Source: Lachnospiraceae bacterium (GTDB taxonomy: Bacteria > Bacillota > Clostridia > Lachnospirales > Lachnospiraceae). From it: 64,000 nt of DNA. The stretch is from positions 1 to 64,000 of the forward strand of contig CAJTIU010000008.1 of the NCBI GenBank assembly GCA_910576335.1. The letters run 5' to 3'. The notes under the pieces were generated by a model that saw only the letters and a program-made list of their open reading frames with translations, was not told the origin of the DNA and made no database searches. This document shows, in pieces, positions 45,050 through 53,818 of this stretch (the stretch's first letter is position 1; each line of letters begins with the position of its first letter). The position numbers and the translations under genes were made by a program.

Positions 45050-45887
45050 TTCCTAATCCCGGTAGATTATTTAAACTTACCGTTTCCAAAGTCTGCAACT
45101 GCTGCACCGCCAACTGCCGAAGCAATTCCATTCTTTCCTTTTGGTCTTTCCCTTGATTAATTAATACAGCATTATAGCTTTCCAAATTTGCAAGTACAAG
45201 TAATTGATTCAGTGTTGCTACATCCCGCATATTTCCTTTAACTGCCGGATTTTCGTCTTTCCATTGCTTTGCTGTCTTTCCAAACAAAACTACATTGAGC
45301 ATATCCGCTTCATTAGCATACGTACAGGCTACCTGTGCAGATGTTAATTCTGGCGGTATCAACTTATCCTTAATTGCATCAGTATGTATCCTATAATTCA
45401 ACTTGGAAATTTCTCTGTTCAAATTCCAATTTAAAGATAGCCGACTATTCTCATCTGTCTTTAATCTTCTGTAATCCTTCATAATATATAACTGAAATTC
45501 TGGAGAAATCCAAGTTGCAAAGGACATCGCAATATCACTATGCGCATATGTTCCACCATATCGTCCTGCTTTTGAAACAATACCGATTGCATTCATCTGT
45601 GTAATCCACTTTGTCGGTGTCATAACAAAACGATTTAACCCCGCCTCATTTTTAACCGCCTCGAATTGCACACGGTTAAAACCTGGATTATGCAATTCTT
45701 CCCAAACACCTAAAAATTCTATTGTGTTACGATTGCGCATCCAGTTTTGAATCACAAATCTTGGGTCATCTTCATTTCTATATTTTGCAATATCAGTTAA
45801 TGAGATAAATTCATTTTCAAAATTAGTTGTATAGATTCCAATATCAATACCTTTAGCATGAATAGTCTCTTTCACAATTTTCGCCAT
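45033..45887 (-). CDS. KilA-N domain protein
   Basis: 284 aa, uninterrupted. N-terminal KilA-N DNA-binding domain (ISLTDIAKY ... FVIQNWMRNRNTIEFLGVWE), middle FATWISPEFQLYIMKDY, and a C-terminal helical part. Often found inside type I restriction-modification loci and phages; its role there is not established. AGGAGAACG precedes the ATG; the end overlaps the broken YhcG gene by 17 bp. Confidence 0.88.
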   Translation of the reverse strand: MAKIVKETIHAKGIDIGIYTTNFENEFISLTDIAKYRNEDDPRFVIQNWMRNRNTIEFLGVWEELHNPGFNRVQFEAVKNEAGLNRFVMTPTKWITQMNAIGIVSKAGRYGGTYAHSDIAMSFATWISPEFQLYIMKDYRRLKTDENSRLSLNWNLNREISKLNYRIHTDAIKDKLIPPELTSAQVACTYANEADMLNVVLFGKTAKQWKDENPAVKGNMRDVATLNQLLVLANLESYNAVLINQGKDQKERMELLRQLAVQQLQTLETVSLNNLPGLGSEINN

Positions 45888-45975
45888 ACACGTTCTCCTA
45901 TTCTCACATCATAAAACCTTGCAAAATGTCTCTTAAAACGCTTATCCTCTGTTTAATCTACAAATAATTTTCTAA

Positions 45976-46526
45976 TCATTCCTCCTCATCTTCCCACATC
46001 TCCCGATACGCTTCAATACAAAATTTGATGTACCTCGGATATACATATAAATATCTTCTACACACCTTCTTATACAACCCCAATATTTTTTCATCTCCGG
46101 CAGGAGCAAAACGTGGATCATTGATCAGCAACGGATTCGCATCTCCTGCCCATTTGATCGAATACGGCGGATTGGAGACAATCAGTTCAAACGGCTCGTC
46201 ATCCCAGTGCTGCGGACTAATAAGGGTATCCTCACAGGCAATATCGAATTTATCAAATCCTACATCATGCAGGAACATATTGATACGGCATAGGTTGTAG
46301 GTAGTAATACACCTCTGCCGGAGTGAAGAACTCACCAACGGACTTTCCGGCATTGGATGCATACATCGTCATTAGGTATTCATACGCATCGCCAAAAGCA
46401 TCAATAGAATGGTCTTTGACATCTCCGAGATTCATTTCACCCACACCGTTCAGAAGTTTTACGAGTTTCTCATTGCGCTTTGCAACAGTAGAACCCAATT
46501 TGTTGCTGTTGACCTTCTTTAAGTGA
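45976..46526 (-). pseudogene. HsdM (type I DNA methyltransferase) fragments
   Basis: First frame: [18 protein letters not shown] ... GEFFTPAEV. Second frame: [20 protein letters not shown] ... [13 protein letters not shown], with the NPPY catalytic motif. The N-terminus, the AdoMet-binding motif region between the fragments and the C-terminus are missing. The last ~35 residues ([16 protein letters not shown]) belong to something else. No HsdS or HsdR is visible. Confidence 0.85.
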
Positions 46527-46614
46527 TAACCCTATTCTACCACATCCACCTACATTTTACTATTCGAAAAAGAGCAAGAAAAAAGTCGATTACGAACCGC
46601 AACCGGCATTTTTC

Positions 46615-47049
46615 TTACTCTTCCCCATTTTTACATTCCACCTCCGTCTCGTCCAGAAACACCACCTAAAATGTTCCATCTTCAAAGGCCTTAATGTAGT
46701 CCAACGTTTTCAGCATAAAGTCCGTGTCCATCACCGTCAAAGTCTCTACCCCATCCGTGTATTCCATAAACTTCTCCGCTCGGTAGCCTTCCATCATGTT
46801 CTAACTCTGCATCTGCTCCTTCCACTGTCCTATGAATGCCTCCCTGTTCTCCACCAATGCGTTACAAGCCATCAGGTATACCTTTTCCAATGTCTCCTCA
46901 TCCACCTAGTAGTCGGTGCATCCTATGACTCCCTTAACCTTGTACCGCTCACTGCACTGCCAAACTTTGCGGTCAACACCTGTGTTGCTCCGCCAACCTT
47001 TCCTCGCAAATACCTTATTGCAGTTTCCGCAAACAAGATTCTGCTGTTA
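46615..47049 (-). pseudogene. Large serine recombinase, C-terminal remnant with three in-frame TAG
   Basis: One frame of about 145 codons reads CGNCNKVFARKGWRSNTGVD ... WQCSERYKVKGVIGC, the zinc beta-ribbon of large serine recombinases, then a helical region VDEETLEKVYLMACNALVEN and YIKAFEDGTF-type ending. It is interrupted three times, each time by TAG, and ends in TAA (46615-46617). The N-terminal catalytic domain is absent. A trace of an integrative element. Confidence 0.75.
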
Positions 47050-47053
47050 TGGA

Positions 47054-48064
47054 TCACGATGCCTTACCAAGCATGTCATGGATATATGTCCGCAGGCCAT
47101 CCTCCATATCTATACCGTATTTCTGGTTTATCAGGATATAATACTTCATGATCCGCTCTTTCTGCAGAAGCTCGCTGGAAGGAATGCTGTCGCCATATCC
47201 CTTCCTTGCTTCCATCCACGGCTCCTCATTATGCGTGATCTTTTCCAATACCTTTCCACCATACATTCCAAAAGTATTCACTACAAGGTCGGTCACCCGT
47301 TTCTCGTCATCCGTAAGGGCATCCTCAGTTCCACTAAGAATCGCGAACCGCGCGTCATCAATCGGATTATACTTAAAATCCCGGAACAGCTCATAAACCT
47401 CCGGATAGACCGGTCCGTGCACCCACGCCCTGCAGTCCTCTTCAAAGACCGGCTTTCCGTACAATGCGGAATAAACACCCTGGATGAAATACAGGAGCTT
47501 CTGCAGCATAAGAGGTGTTACCTCTTCTAGCTTTTCAAATATATATGCGATCGCCCTGAGCATCTTATCCGAAACGGAAAACAGGCTCTCTATGCTTTCC
47601 GCTGCCGAAAGCGCCTTCCTGTATGCCGCATCCGTCAGCTTCTCCCTGTTCTCCATAAGCTTCTGTTTCATGTATGCCGGGGATGAAAGCGCTGCTTTAA
47701 TAATATCTGAATACTCTTTGGAAGGCATCTGTCCTTCCAGATATCTCGGAATGGTCACCTCTCCGAACCCAAGTGCCAGGGATAGCGGAGCCTTTCCAAT
47801 CTTATAAATCTTCATCAGCCTTTCGATGTCATCAATCGATACAAGCCCTTCTGCTGCCCCGTACTGCTCATCGACTTCCTGAACATTCTTATCAATAAGA
47901 CCCGGAATACTCATTTCCTCTCCGCACTCCGCACAGACAGCCACAGTAATTGCAAAGGTATATTCCTTATTCCTTATGTTCTTTACGATATCCTTCTTCT
48001 GCAAAAGGTACTCGGTCTCTTTCCTGCACTCTATGCAGAAATCTCTTCTTGCCTTCTCTGTCAT
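47054..48064 (-). CDS. Antitoxin with zinc finger, HTH and Panacea domain
   Basis: 336 aa. N-terminal zinc ribbon (CIECRKE ... CAECGEEM), a helix-turn-helix with LSLALGFGEVTIPRYLEG, and a C-terminal SocA/Panacea domain (PLMLQKLLYFIQGVYSALYG, AWVHGPVYPEVYELF). This layout matches type II antitoxins of the MqsA/PanA kind. ATG 48064 is 6 bp from GGAGGTG, better than GTG 48073. The adjacent toxin gene is broken. Confidence 0.85.
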   Translation of the reverse strand: MTEKARRDFCIECRKETEYLLQKKDIVKNIRNKEYTFAITVAVCAECGEEMSIPGLIDKNVQEVDEQYGAAEGLVSIDDIERLMKIYKIGKAPLSLALGFGEVTIPRYLEGQMPSKEYSDIIKAALSSPAYMKQKLMENREKLTDAAYRKALSAAESIESLFSVSDKMLRAIAYIFEKLEEVTPLMLQKLLYFIQGVYSALYGKPVFEEDCRAWVHGPVYPEVYELFRDFKYNPIDDARFAILSGTEDALTDDEKRVTDLVVNTFGMYGGKVLEKITHNEEPWMEARKGYGDSIPSSELLQKERIMKYYILINQKYGIDMEDGLRTYIHDMLGKAS

Positions 48065-48091
48065 AATGTTCACCTCCGATTTGCCTCCTGA

Positions 48092-48553
48092 TTATCTGAA
48101 ATAGTATGTAAGCGGATGCTTCTGTTCATGGAACGAAATTACGATCATGAAACAGTTCGCCAACATGTTGAACTTGATATAAAGAGATACTGTTTTTTCT
48201 TCTGTCCCGTTCCTCTCTAAAAGGGTTACATCCTTGCCGAATACATACAGATTCTCGTGTTCAAAACCCTTATGCTCATTCTGCAGGATCTCCGAAAAAT
48301 CCATTACAAGTAAGGCTCAATATGATTTCTTTGGCTTTCGCTTCATCAATAACATAATCCAGAAACAGATTGATGTTATCCTGCCGTTCCGGTCAAGCCG
48401 GTAATTATCCTTTCCAACAGCTTCCTTCACCTCTGAAAGATACTGCACTATGTCTTTCTGATCTATATTCAATACTTTATCCCCCGCAGAGTGTATGATT
48501 TGTTTTTTATTTTTTTCCATCATCAGCATAACCCTATGATTGCTTTTTGTCAA
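48092..48553 (-). pseudogene. MqsR-like toxin, frameshifted twice
   Basis: Frame 1 (from 48553) ends in KEAVGKDNYRLDRNGR; a second frame continues NINLFLDYVIDEAKAKEIIL; a third runs from MDFSEILQNEHKGFEHENLY to ISFHEQKHPLTYYF. Joined, they give an MqsR-like mRNA interferase of about 130-150 aa. Two indels separate the parts, so toxin activity is probably lost. Directly upstream of the antitoxin gene. Confidence 0.7.
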
Positions 48554-48878
48554 TATTCAATCATCAAAAAACAATTATACAGCAAATATCCTGTTTTAAA
48601 CAAGCTTTTTTGGTTTTTTCAGCATTATTCACATGCGCGTGGATGCCCCTCTTGATATAGATTACTTCTTAAATAAAGATGACCCATTTGAAGAAGACAT
48701 ACTTCCCGGAAGCGCTCGCCCCCCATAAAGAAGCTGTAACCGCTCCCCGTCGTCCTGTCCATCGGCTTATCCCTGCTTCGGATTATTCGGCTCAAAAACC
48801 CATATTTTATTTGTCCTTTTACACTTTTTTTGATATACTCAAATATAAAATAAAAACATTTACAAGGAGTGCTTTTTA
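48554..48878. other. Intergenic stretch without a supported gene
   Basis: 325 bp. A short plus-strand frame (48633-48728, reading DAPLDIDYFLNKDDPFEED) looks protein-like but is too short to assign. The last 60 bp are A/T-rich and probably hold the promoter of the DUF3800 gene. Confidence 0.4.
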
Positions 48879-49592
48879 ATGAATCTTTACATAGATGAAT
48901 CGGGTTCCATTAATAACCATACCCCCAACAATAAATATTTTGTTATTGCTCTCATACATCCCACTGATAAAGACAGACTTAAACGCACATACAAACGTTT
49001 CGTTTCCTCCAATCATGACAACCTTTTGGCATTAGATCAGGATAAGCCACATCCCATAACTGGAAAGATCGTTAAAAAGGGTGGGAAAATGTTTCAAAAC
49101 GGTAGTTTTCATGAGCTTAAAGGTTCCCAATTTGACAGGAAAATGAAACAGCAGTTTGTTGATTTTTTTTGTCGGAAACCATCTTTTGAAATATATTACA
49201 TTAAAATTTCAAACCAACTGCTTACGGATCAATTTTGTAAAAATACCGCACGTGTTTTTAACTATACACTCAAACTCGCAATCGAGTACTTCATCCGCAA
49301 AGCTTTCCTTCCAAATGAAAACTGTTCTCTTCAGTTGGATGAGCGCAATGAAAGAACCGAAACAAAATACTTCCTTGAAAACTATCTCAATACGGAACTC
49401 TTCATGAACGGAACGATAAATGGTAAATTTGACGTTGCCTATTTTGATTCATCCACTAATTCACTTATTCAGATAGCTGATGTATTTGCCAATTTGCTTT
49501 ATTCTCACCTACAGACTGGCGGCTATGATGAAGAACTTCAAAAGCTCAAAGATGCCGGAATCCTCAAATTTACCTTTGAGTTTCCGAAATAG
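48879..49592 (+). CDS. DUF3800 protein
   Basis: 237 aa. Begins NLYIDESGSI, the DUF3800 signature, with acidic residues LQLDERNER and AYFDSSTNSLIQIADVFANL, consistent with an RNase H-like metal site. Often found in mobile and defence-associated regions; function unknown. AAGGAGTG precedes the ATG. Intact, unlike its neighbours. Confidence 0.87.
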   Translation: MNLYIDESGSINNHTPNNKYFVIALIHPTDKDRLKRTYKRFVSSNHDNLLALDQDKPHPITGKIVKKGGKMFQNGSFHELKGSQFDRKMKQQFVDFFCRKPSFEIYYIKISNQLLTDQFCKNTARVFNYTLKLAIEYFIRKAFLPNENCSLQLDERNERTETKYFLENYLNTELFMNGTINGKFDVAYFDSSTNSLIQIADVFANLLYSHLQTGGYDEELQKLKDAGILKFTFEFPK

Positions 49593-49630
49593 CTGCTAAT
49601 ACTTTTGCCAGGGTAAATTTTTTTCGCATA

Positions 49631-49782
49631 TTGACAAACCATTCTGCATATGCTACTATAGGTTTACCAACAGTAAGTCCTATGCAAGTGCCGTTTTCGA
49701 GGTAAGCGTCATGTGTTGGCGTCACTATTAGGCAATTGGTAAACCGAAAAATGAGGCCAGCCGCATGGTTGGTCTTTTTCTT
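49631..49782 (+). ncRNA. Possible small RNA or site-specific recombination locus
   Basis: Promoter TTGACA (49631-49636), 17 bp, TACTAT (49654-49659). Then GGTTTACCAA (49661-49670) and its exact complement TTGGTAAACC (49736-49745) enclose about 65 nt with GTTTTCGAGGTAAGCG. A bidirectional terminator, GGCCAGCC/GGTTGGTC with T-runs on both strands, follows at 49753-49780. No ORF. The left arm begins 1 bp after the -10, so it may not be fully transcribed, which keeps a DNA-level role open. Confidence 0.4.
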
Positions 49783-49785
49783 TGT

Positions 49786-49962
49786 TTAAAGCACCAAAAG
49801 TCCTCTCAAATCATAAACCAATTCCTTGCTATCATTCCCACACCGGATCACCCTGTTCAGCCCCATAATCGTGGCAATCGCCCCATCAATCTTCTCCGTG
49901 GACTTCTCCTTGTCTGCCTTGATGTTCCCCGCAGGCTCCGTCCTAATATAGATATTGTCCAT
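49786..49962 (-). pseudogene. Phage large terminase C-terminal remnant
   Basis: 58 codons reading MDNIYIRTEPAGNIKADKEK, then STEKIDGAIATIMGLNRVIR and a YDLRGLLVL-like end, ending at TAA 49786. This is the conserved C-terminus of phage TerL proteins. Upstream frames are disrupted. Evidence of a former prophage. Confidence 0.75.
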
Positions 49963-50298
49963 CAGTTACTTATTCGGGGCGACATTCCGAGTTTTGCCAC
50001 GCAAAAGCTGTCCCTCACTCCTGGATCATATTCTTACTGCTGCTATTACAGGCAGGCATAAGTAGCCAGGTTTCAGGAAAACTCCTCTTTCATAATGCGG
50101 TTGCCAGGGTATACTAACAGAATAAATTCAGAAAAGAAAGAATCGTCTGCTCATAGCTCCAGGGAAAGCGAAACTATCAATTGGGTGGGACCGAGAAACG
50201 ATACCCGGAGAATTTTGTTTTCCACTTGTAAAAGTGTTTTTTGGCTGACGAGACCGTATCAGAAAGGATAATTTGACCAACGAGGTCACTCTGGTTAG
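49963..50298. other. Intergenic stretch without a supported gene
   Basis: 336 bp between the terminase remnant and the GntR gene. Short stems are present but I recognise no gene or RNA family. Confidence 0.5.
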
Positions 50299-50336
50299 CC
50301 AGAGCAGGGTACGGTCAGTGTCGTACCCTGCTCTGG
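50299..50336. other. Perfect hairpin across the GntR-family stop codon
   Basis: CCAGAGCAGGGTAC / GTACCCTGCTCTGG, 14 bp perfect stem with a 10-nt loop. The regulator's stop codon (50315-50317) lies at the loop. No T-run follows on the minus strand; TTTT follows on the plus strand. Confidence 0.75.
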
Positions 50337-51301
50337 CAGTTTTCTAAATGCTCTTTCATTGCCGCACTGGCATCATCCGCATTCTCATCTAATATACATT
50401 CATATATTTTCTGGTGCTCTTTGTATATTTTTTCAATCCACTCTGCCGTTATCATCTCTTCATAACCCATATAACACATGAGACTGCTAATCGTCTGTCT
50501 TATATGAAAAATAACTGGGTTGCCTGAACATTCCGCTATACAAAGATGGAAGTCCCTGTCACTATCCAAAAACATCTGATAATCTTGACATTGGTATGCA
50601 TATCTAATATTTTCAAATGTCTTTCGCAATTTTCCAAGTGACTGATTTGTTAAATTTGCGCTAACCAGCCGGACACTTTCAATCTCAATCAGATTTCGAA
50701 CCTCTATAATGTCTCGCGTCCTGTCTCCATTGAACAGCAAAGACCAGGCCAGGGAAAGATACAAAAAATCCATCTCCTTGTTACAAAGATATATGCCCTG
50801 GCCGCTGCTACTTTCAATCAGCCCAAATGCGCCGAGTACTGCCAGCGCTTCTCTTACTGCTGACCGTCCCGTGTTTAACTTTTCCGCAAGCCTGCGGTCT
50901 GAGATAATCTTTCCCCCTTTCTTTAAATGATCTTCTAATATCTCCTCTGCAAGATACAGGATCGCATGGTTTAATGTTTTACTGCTTTTCCCTTTTCGCA
51001 TCTTCTTTTTTTGAAAATTTTCAATATATTTGTCATCTGACAGGCAAAAGGTGATCTTTTCAAGGAATTTTTCCGGGGGCATGCAGAATGCTATCACCTC
51101 AATCGGCAGAACCTCTGCAACTGCTAAAACCACCTCGTTGAGCTGATCCCCGCCTTTTCTCTCTATCTCCGACAGTCTGCTATAACTTAACGTTCTAACA
51201 CCGTTTTTATCGCGTAAAAACCGGTAGGCAAATTCTTTCTGGGTAAGGCCGAGATATTTTCGCAAAATTCTGATATTCTCTCTTTTATATGAAGGTTTCA
51301 T
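50315..51301 (-). CDS. XRE-GntR-FCD fusion regulator
   Basis: 328 aa. Residues 8-70 look like an XRE helix-turn-helix (YLGLTQKEFAYRF, LSYSRLSEIERKGGDQLNEV); 108-172 are a GntR winged helix (IISDRRLAEKLNTGRSAVRE); about 180-320 form an FCD ligand domain (RDFHLCIAECSGNP). FadR/GntR proteins normally have only the last two. Last gene of the five-gene catabolic operon, overlapping the preceding gene by 4 bp (ATGA), so it is the probable local regulator. Confidence 0.87.
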   Translation of the reverse strand: MKPSYKRENIRILRKYLGLTQKEFAYRFLRDKNGVRTLSYSRLSEIERKGGDQLNEVVLAVAEVLPIEVIAFCMPPEKFLEKITFCLSDDKYIENFQKKKMRKGKSSKTLNHAILYLAEEILEDHLKKGGKIISDRRLAEKLNTGRSAVREALAVLGAFGLIESSSGQGIYLCNKEMDFLYLSLAWSLLFNGDRTRDIIEVRNLIEIESVRLVSANLTNQSLGKLRKTFENIRYAYQCQDYQMFLDSDRDFHLCIAECSGNPVIFHIRQTISSLMCYMGYEEMITAEWIEKIYKEHQKIYECILDENADDASAAMKEHLENCQSRVRH

Positions 51302-52275
51302 ACGTTTCCTGTCTGATTCACTACATTAATCGGTTTCCCATCCATAAATGCCTTTATATTTTTAACTGTAATATCCATAATTCTCTGACGCGCCTCCTTT
51401 GCGGCCCATGAAATATGCGGTGTAATCATACAGTTTTTCGCTGCAAGCAATGGATTATCTCCCCTGATCGGTTCTGTGGATACGACATCCAGGCCGGCCG
51501 CATAGATCTTTCCCCGGTTCAGCGCATCAGCCAGATCCTGCTCAACAATCAGTCCGCCGCGGCTGTTATTGATTATAATCACCCCATCCTTCATCTTTGC
51601 AATACTATCCTTGTTGATAATACCCTCCGTTTCCGGGTATAGAGGGCATGCCAGAAAGATTACGTCTGCTTCTTTTAATAACTCATCCAGCTCTACATAC
51701 TCTGCCGTCTTTTTACCCTCGTCATCCTTATGGATATCGGCTGCAAGCACCTTCATCTCCAATCCATTCAATATATTTGCAATTGCCCGCCCGATACGCC
51801 CCAGTCCGATAATACCTGCCGTTTTTTTGTACAATTCAATGACAGGATAATCCCAATAGGCCCAGTCGGCACATTTCTGCCAGCGTCCCTCTTTTACCGT
51901 ACTACTATGATGCCCATAATGGGCACAGATTTCCAATAAAAGACCCACGGCATACTGTCCTACCATGTGTGTCCCATAATCAGGCACATTCACTACAGCT
52001 ATGCCTTTTTTTGCCGCATAACTATAATCCACCACATTATATCCTGTTGACAGTGTCGCAATCAGTCTGATACAAGGACATTTATCTATTGTCTGTTTCG
52101 AAATCGGAGTCTTGCTTACAATGACAATCTCTGCATCCCCAATCCGCTCAGTAATCAGATCAGACTCCTCAAAGGAAGTACGCTCATAAACTGTTAACTC
52201 TCCTAATGCCCGGACCGGTTCCCAGCTCATGTCATCCGGATTCGTTACGTATGAGTCCAACACCACAATTTTCAT
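51298..52275 (-). CDS. D-2-hydroxyacid dehydrogenase
   Basis: 325 aa. NAD-binding GLGRIGRAIANILNG (about 156-170) and the catalytic Arg/Glu/His set in NNSRGG, EPIRGDNPLL and ITPHISWAA. Closest in type to hydroxypyruvate/glyoxylate reductases; substrate unknown. GGAGG precedes the ATG. In the operon it may reduce a 2-oxo acid released from the amidohydrolase product. Confidence 0.9.
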   Translation of the reverse strand: MKIVVLDSYVTNPDDMSWEPVRALGELTVYERTSFEESDLITERIGDAEIVIVSKTPISKQTIDKCPCIRLIATLSTGYNVVDYSYAAKKGIAVVNVPDYGTHMVGQYAVGLLLEICAHYGHHSSTVKEGRWQKCADWAYWDYPVIELYKKTAGIIGLGRIGRAIANILNGLEMKVLAADIHKDDEGKKTAEYVELDELLKEADVIFLACPLYPETEGIINKDSIAKMKDGVIIINNSRGGLIVEQDLADALNRGKIYAAGLDVVSTEPIRGDNPLLAAKNCMITPHISWAAKEARQRIMDITVKNIKAFMDGKPINVVNQTGNV

Positions 52276-52312
52276 GTAAATATTACCTCCATTACTTCTA
52301 ACTATTAATACA

Positions 52313-52372
52313 ACGCTGTACTAGTACAGTCAGGCGCATTATTCACCGTTAATTATGCAAGGCTGTACTAGT
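52313..52372. repeat. Repeat related to AGGAACTG element
   Basis: Contains TGTACTAGTACA and the segment GTTAATTATGCAAGGCTGTA shared with 42063-42083. Lies between the amidohydrolase and dehydrogenase genes. Confidence 0.6.
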
Positions 52373-52378
52373 ATCTCT

Positions 52379-53740
52379 TTAGCCTTTCGGGCGGGCAATA
52401 TATTCGCCAAACCCCTGTTTTCCTACAATCTCACCATTCTGAAATACGATCTCGCCGCGGCAGACTGTCATAACCGGCCATCCTTTAAAGGTACGCCCAT
52501 AATAGGGAGACCATGGGCACTTGGACTTATTATCCTCCTCGCAAAATTCCTTCTCCAATTCCATATCCACTAACACAAAGTCTGCATCTGATCCAGGCTG
52601 CAATCTTCCCTTTTTTGGATAAAGGCCGTATAATCTGGATGCATTCAGGCTTGTAAGTCCGACTACCTGTTCCAGACTGAGCCTTCCCTCATTCACCCCA
52701 TTTAATAATACCGGGGCAATGGCCTGTACTCCTGGAATTCCGTTTGGAGTCTTCCATATATCATCCATATCGGCAAACTTTTCTTCACTGCTGAACGGGC
52801 AGTGGTCAGAAGATATCATGCTCACATACCCTTTTTTTACCAGCCTCCACAGTTCCTGACGATTCGCTTCCTCATGCATCGGCGGCGAGAACTTTAATGC
52901 CGGTCCCAGTGTATCCATATCATCTACAGTAAATGTAAGATAATGCGGGCAAGTTTCCGCCCATACCTTTACCCCCTGCTCCTGCGCTTCATGAATCAGC
53001 CGGATTCCCTCAGCAGTGCTGACATGCACAATTACCGCGGCAGCCCCTGTCTGCCTTAAAAACAAAATCGCTCTCTGAATTGCCTCGATCTCCGCATAAT
53101 CCGGATGCGATGCATTGTATGCACGCCCATCCTTTTTTCCTTCTGCTTTGAGCTGGCCTTCCCGAAGCCTGATGATTCCATCATTTTCACAATGTATCAT
53201 GGCAAGCCCGCCATTTTGGGCAAGAATCTGAAGATGCGCATAGAAGGTGTCATCCTCAAGAAACGGGCAGTCGTCTGTTGAAAAGCACATAAATGCTTTC
53301 ATAGCCGTAGCTCCTGTTTCCCTCCACAGCCTGTCTGCCTTGTCAACATTTGTCGCAATTGCGCCTCCGTGAATCCCATAATCCACATAAGCCTTTCCCT
53401 GATAATATTGTTTTGTAAACTCATAGGTCTCTATATCTGAAATTACGGGATCCTGAAACGGCATCATGCAGCCTGTCGTAATTCCTCCTGCTGCCATGGA
53501 TGCAGTCAGATGCTCGAAATCCTCTCTGTAATTCGGACCCGGGTCATAAGGATGGATATGCGCATCAATGAATCCTGGCAGCATATATTTCCCTTCACAG
53601 TCAATTACTTCATCTGCGTCTATTCCGGCATCCGGCCCGGCAATCACCGCCACCTTGCCTTTTTTTACACCCAGGCAGCCGCGGTTCCTGCCCTCTGCTG
53701 AAACAATCACTGCATTTGCATATAATTTATCTAATCTCAT
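52379..53740 (-). CDS. Cyclic amidohydrolase (allantoinase/dihydropyrimidinase family)
   Basis: 453 aa. Metal ligands: His61 and His63 in DAHIHPYD, a probable carboxylated Lys in TAMKAFMCF, MIHCEN, VHVSTAEG and the Asp in SSDHCPFS. These enzymes open cyclic ureides such as allantoin, hydantoins or dihydropyrimidines; which one cannot be told. ATG 53740 follows GAGAGGTG. With the NCS1 permease in the same operon it points to uptake and ring opening of such a compound. Confidence 0.88.
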   Translation of the reverse strand: MRLDKLYANAVIVSAEGRNRGCLGVKKGKVAVIAGPDAGIDADEVIDCEGKYMLPGFIDAHIHPYDPGPNYREDFEHLTASMAAGGITTGCMMPFQDPVISDIETYEFTKQYYQGKAYVDYGIHGGAIATNVDKADRLWRETGATAMKAFMCFSTDDCPFLEDDTFYAHLQILAQNGGLAMIHCENDGIIRLREGQLKAEGKKDGRAYNASHPDYAEIEAIQRAILFLRQTGAAAVIVHVSTAEGIRLIHEAQEQGVKVWAETCPHYLTFTVDDMDTLGPALKFSPPMHEEANRQELWRLVKKGYVSMISSDHCPFSSEEKFADMDDIWKTPNGIPGVQAIAPVLLNGVNEGRLSLEQVVGLTSLNASRLYGLYPKKGRLQPGSDADFVLVDMELEKEFCEEDNKSKCPWSPYYGRTFKGWPVMTVCRGEIVFQNGEIVGKQGFGEYIARPKG

Positions 53741-53818
53741 ATTCTTCACCTCTCTGGATATATATGGCAGTTCAGGCCGCTGCTCCGTCTGAACTGCCAT
53801 TCTAATATTCTTGTATTT

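Noticed and set aside
51298-52275. VanH-type D-lactate dehydrogenase
   Set aside because: It belongs to the broad D-2-hydroxyacid dehydrogenase family but sits in a catabolic operon with a permease and amidohydrolase, with no ligase next to it.
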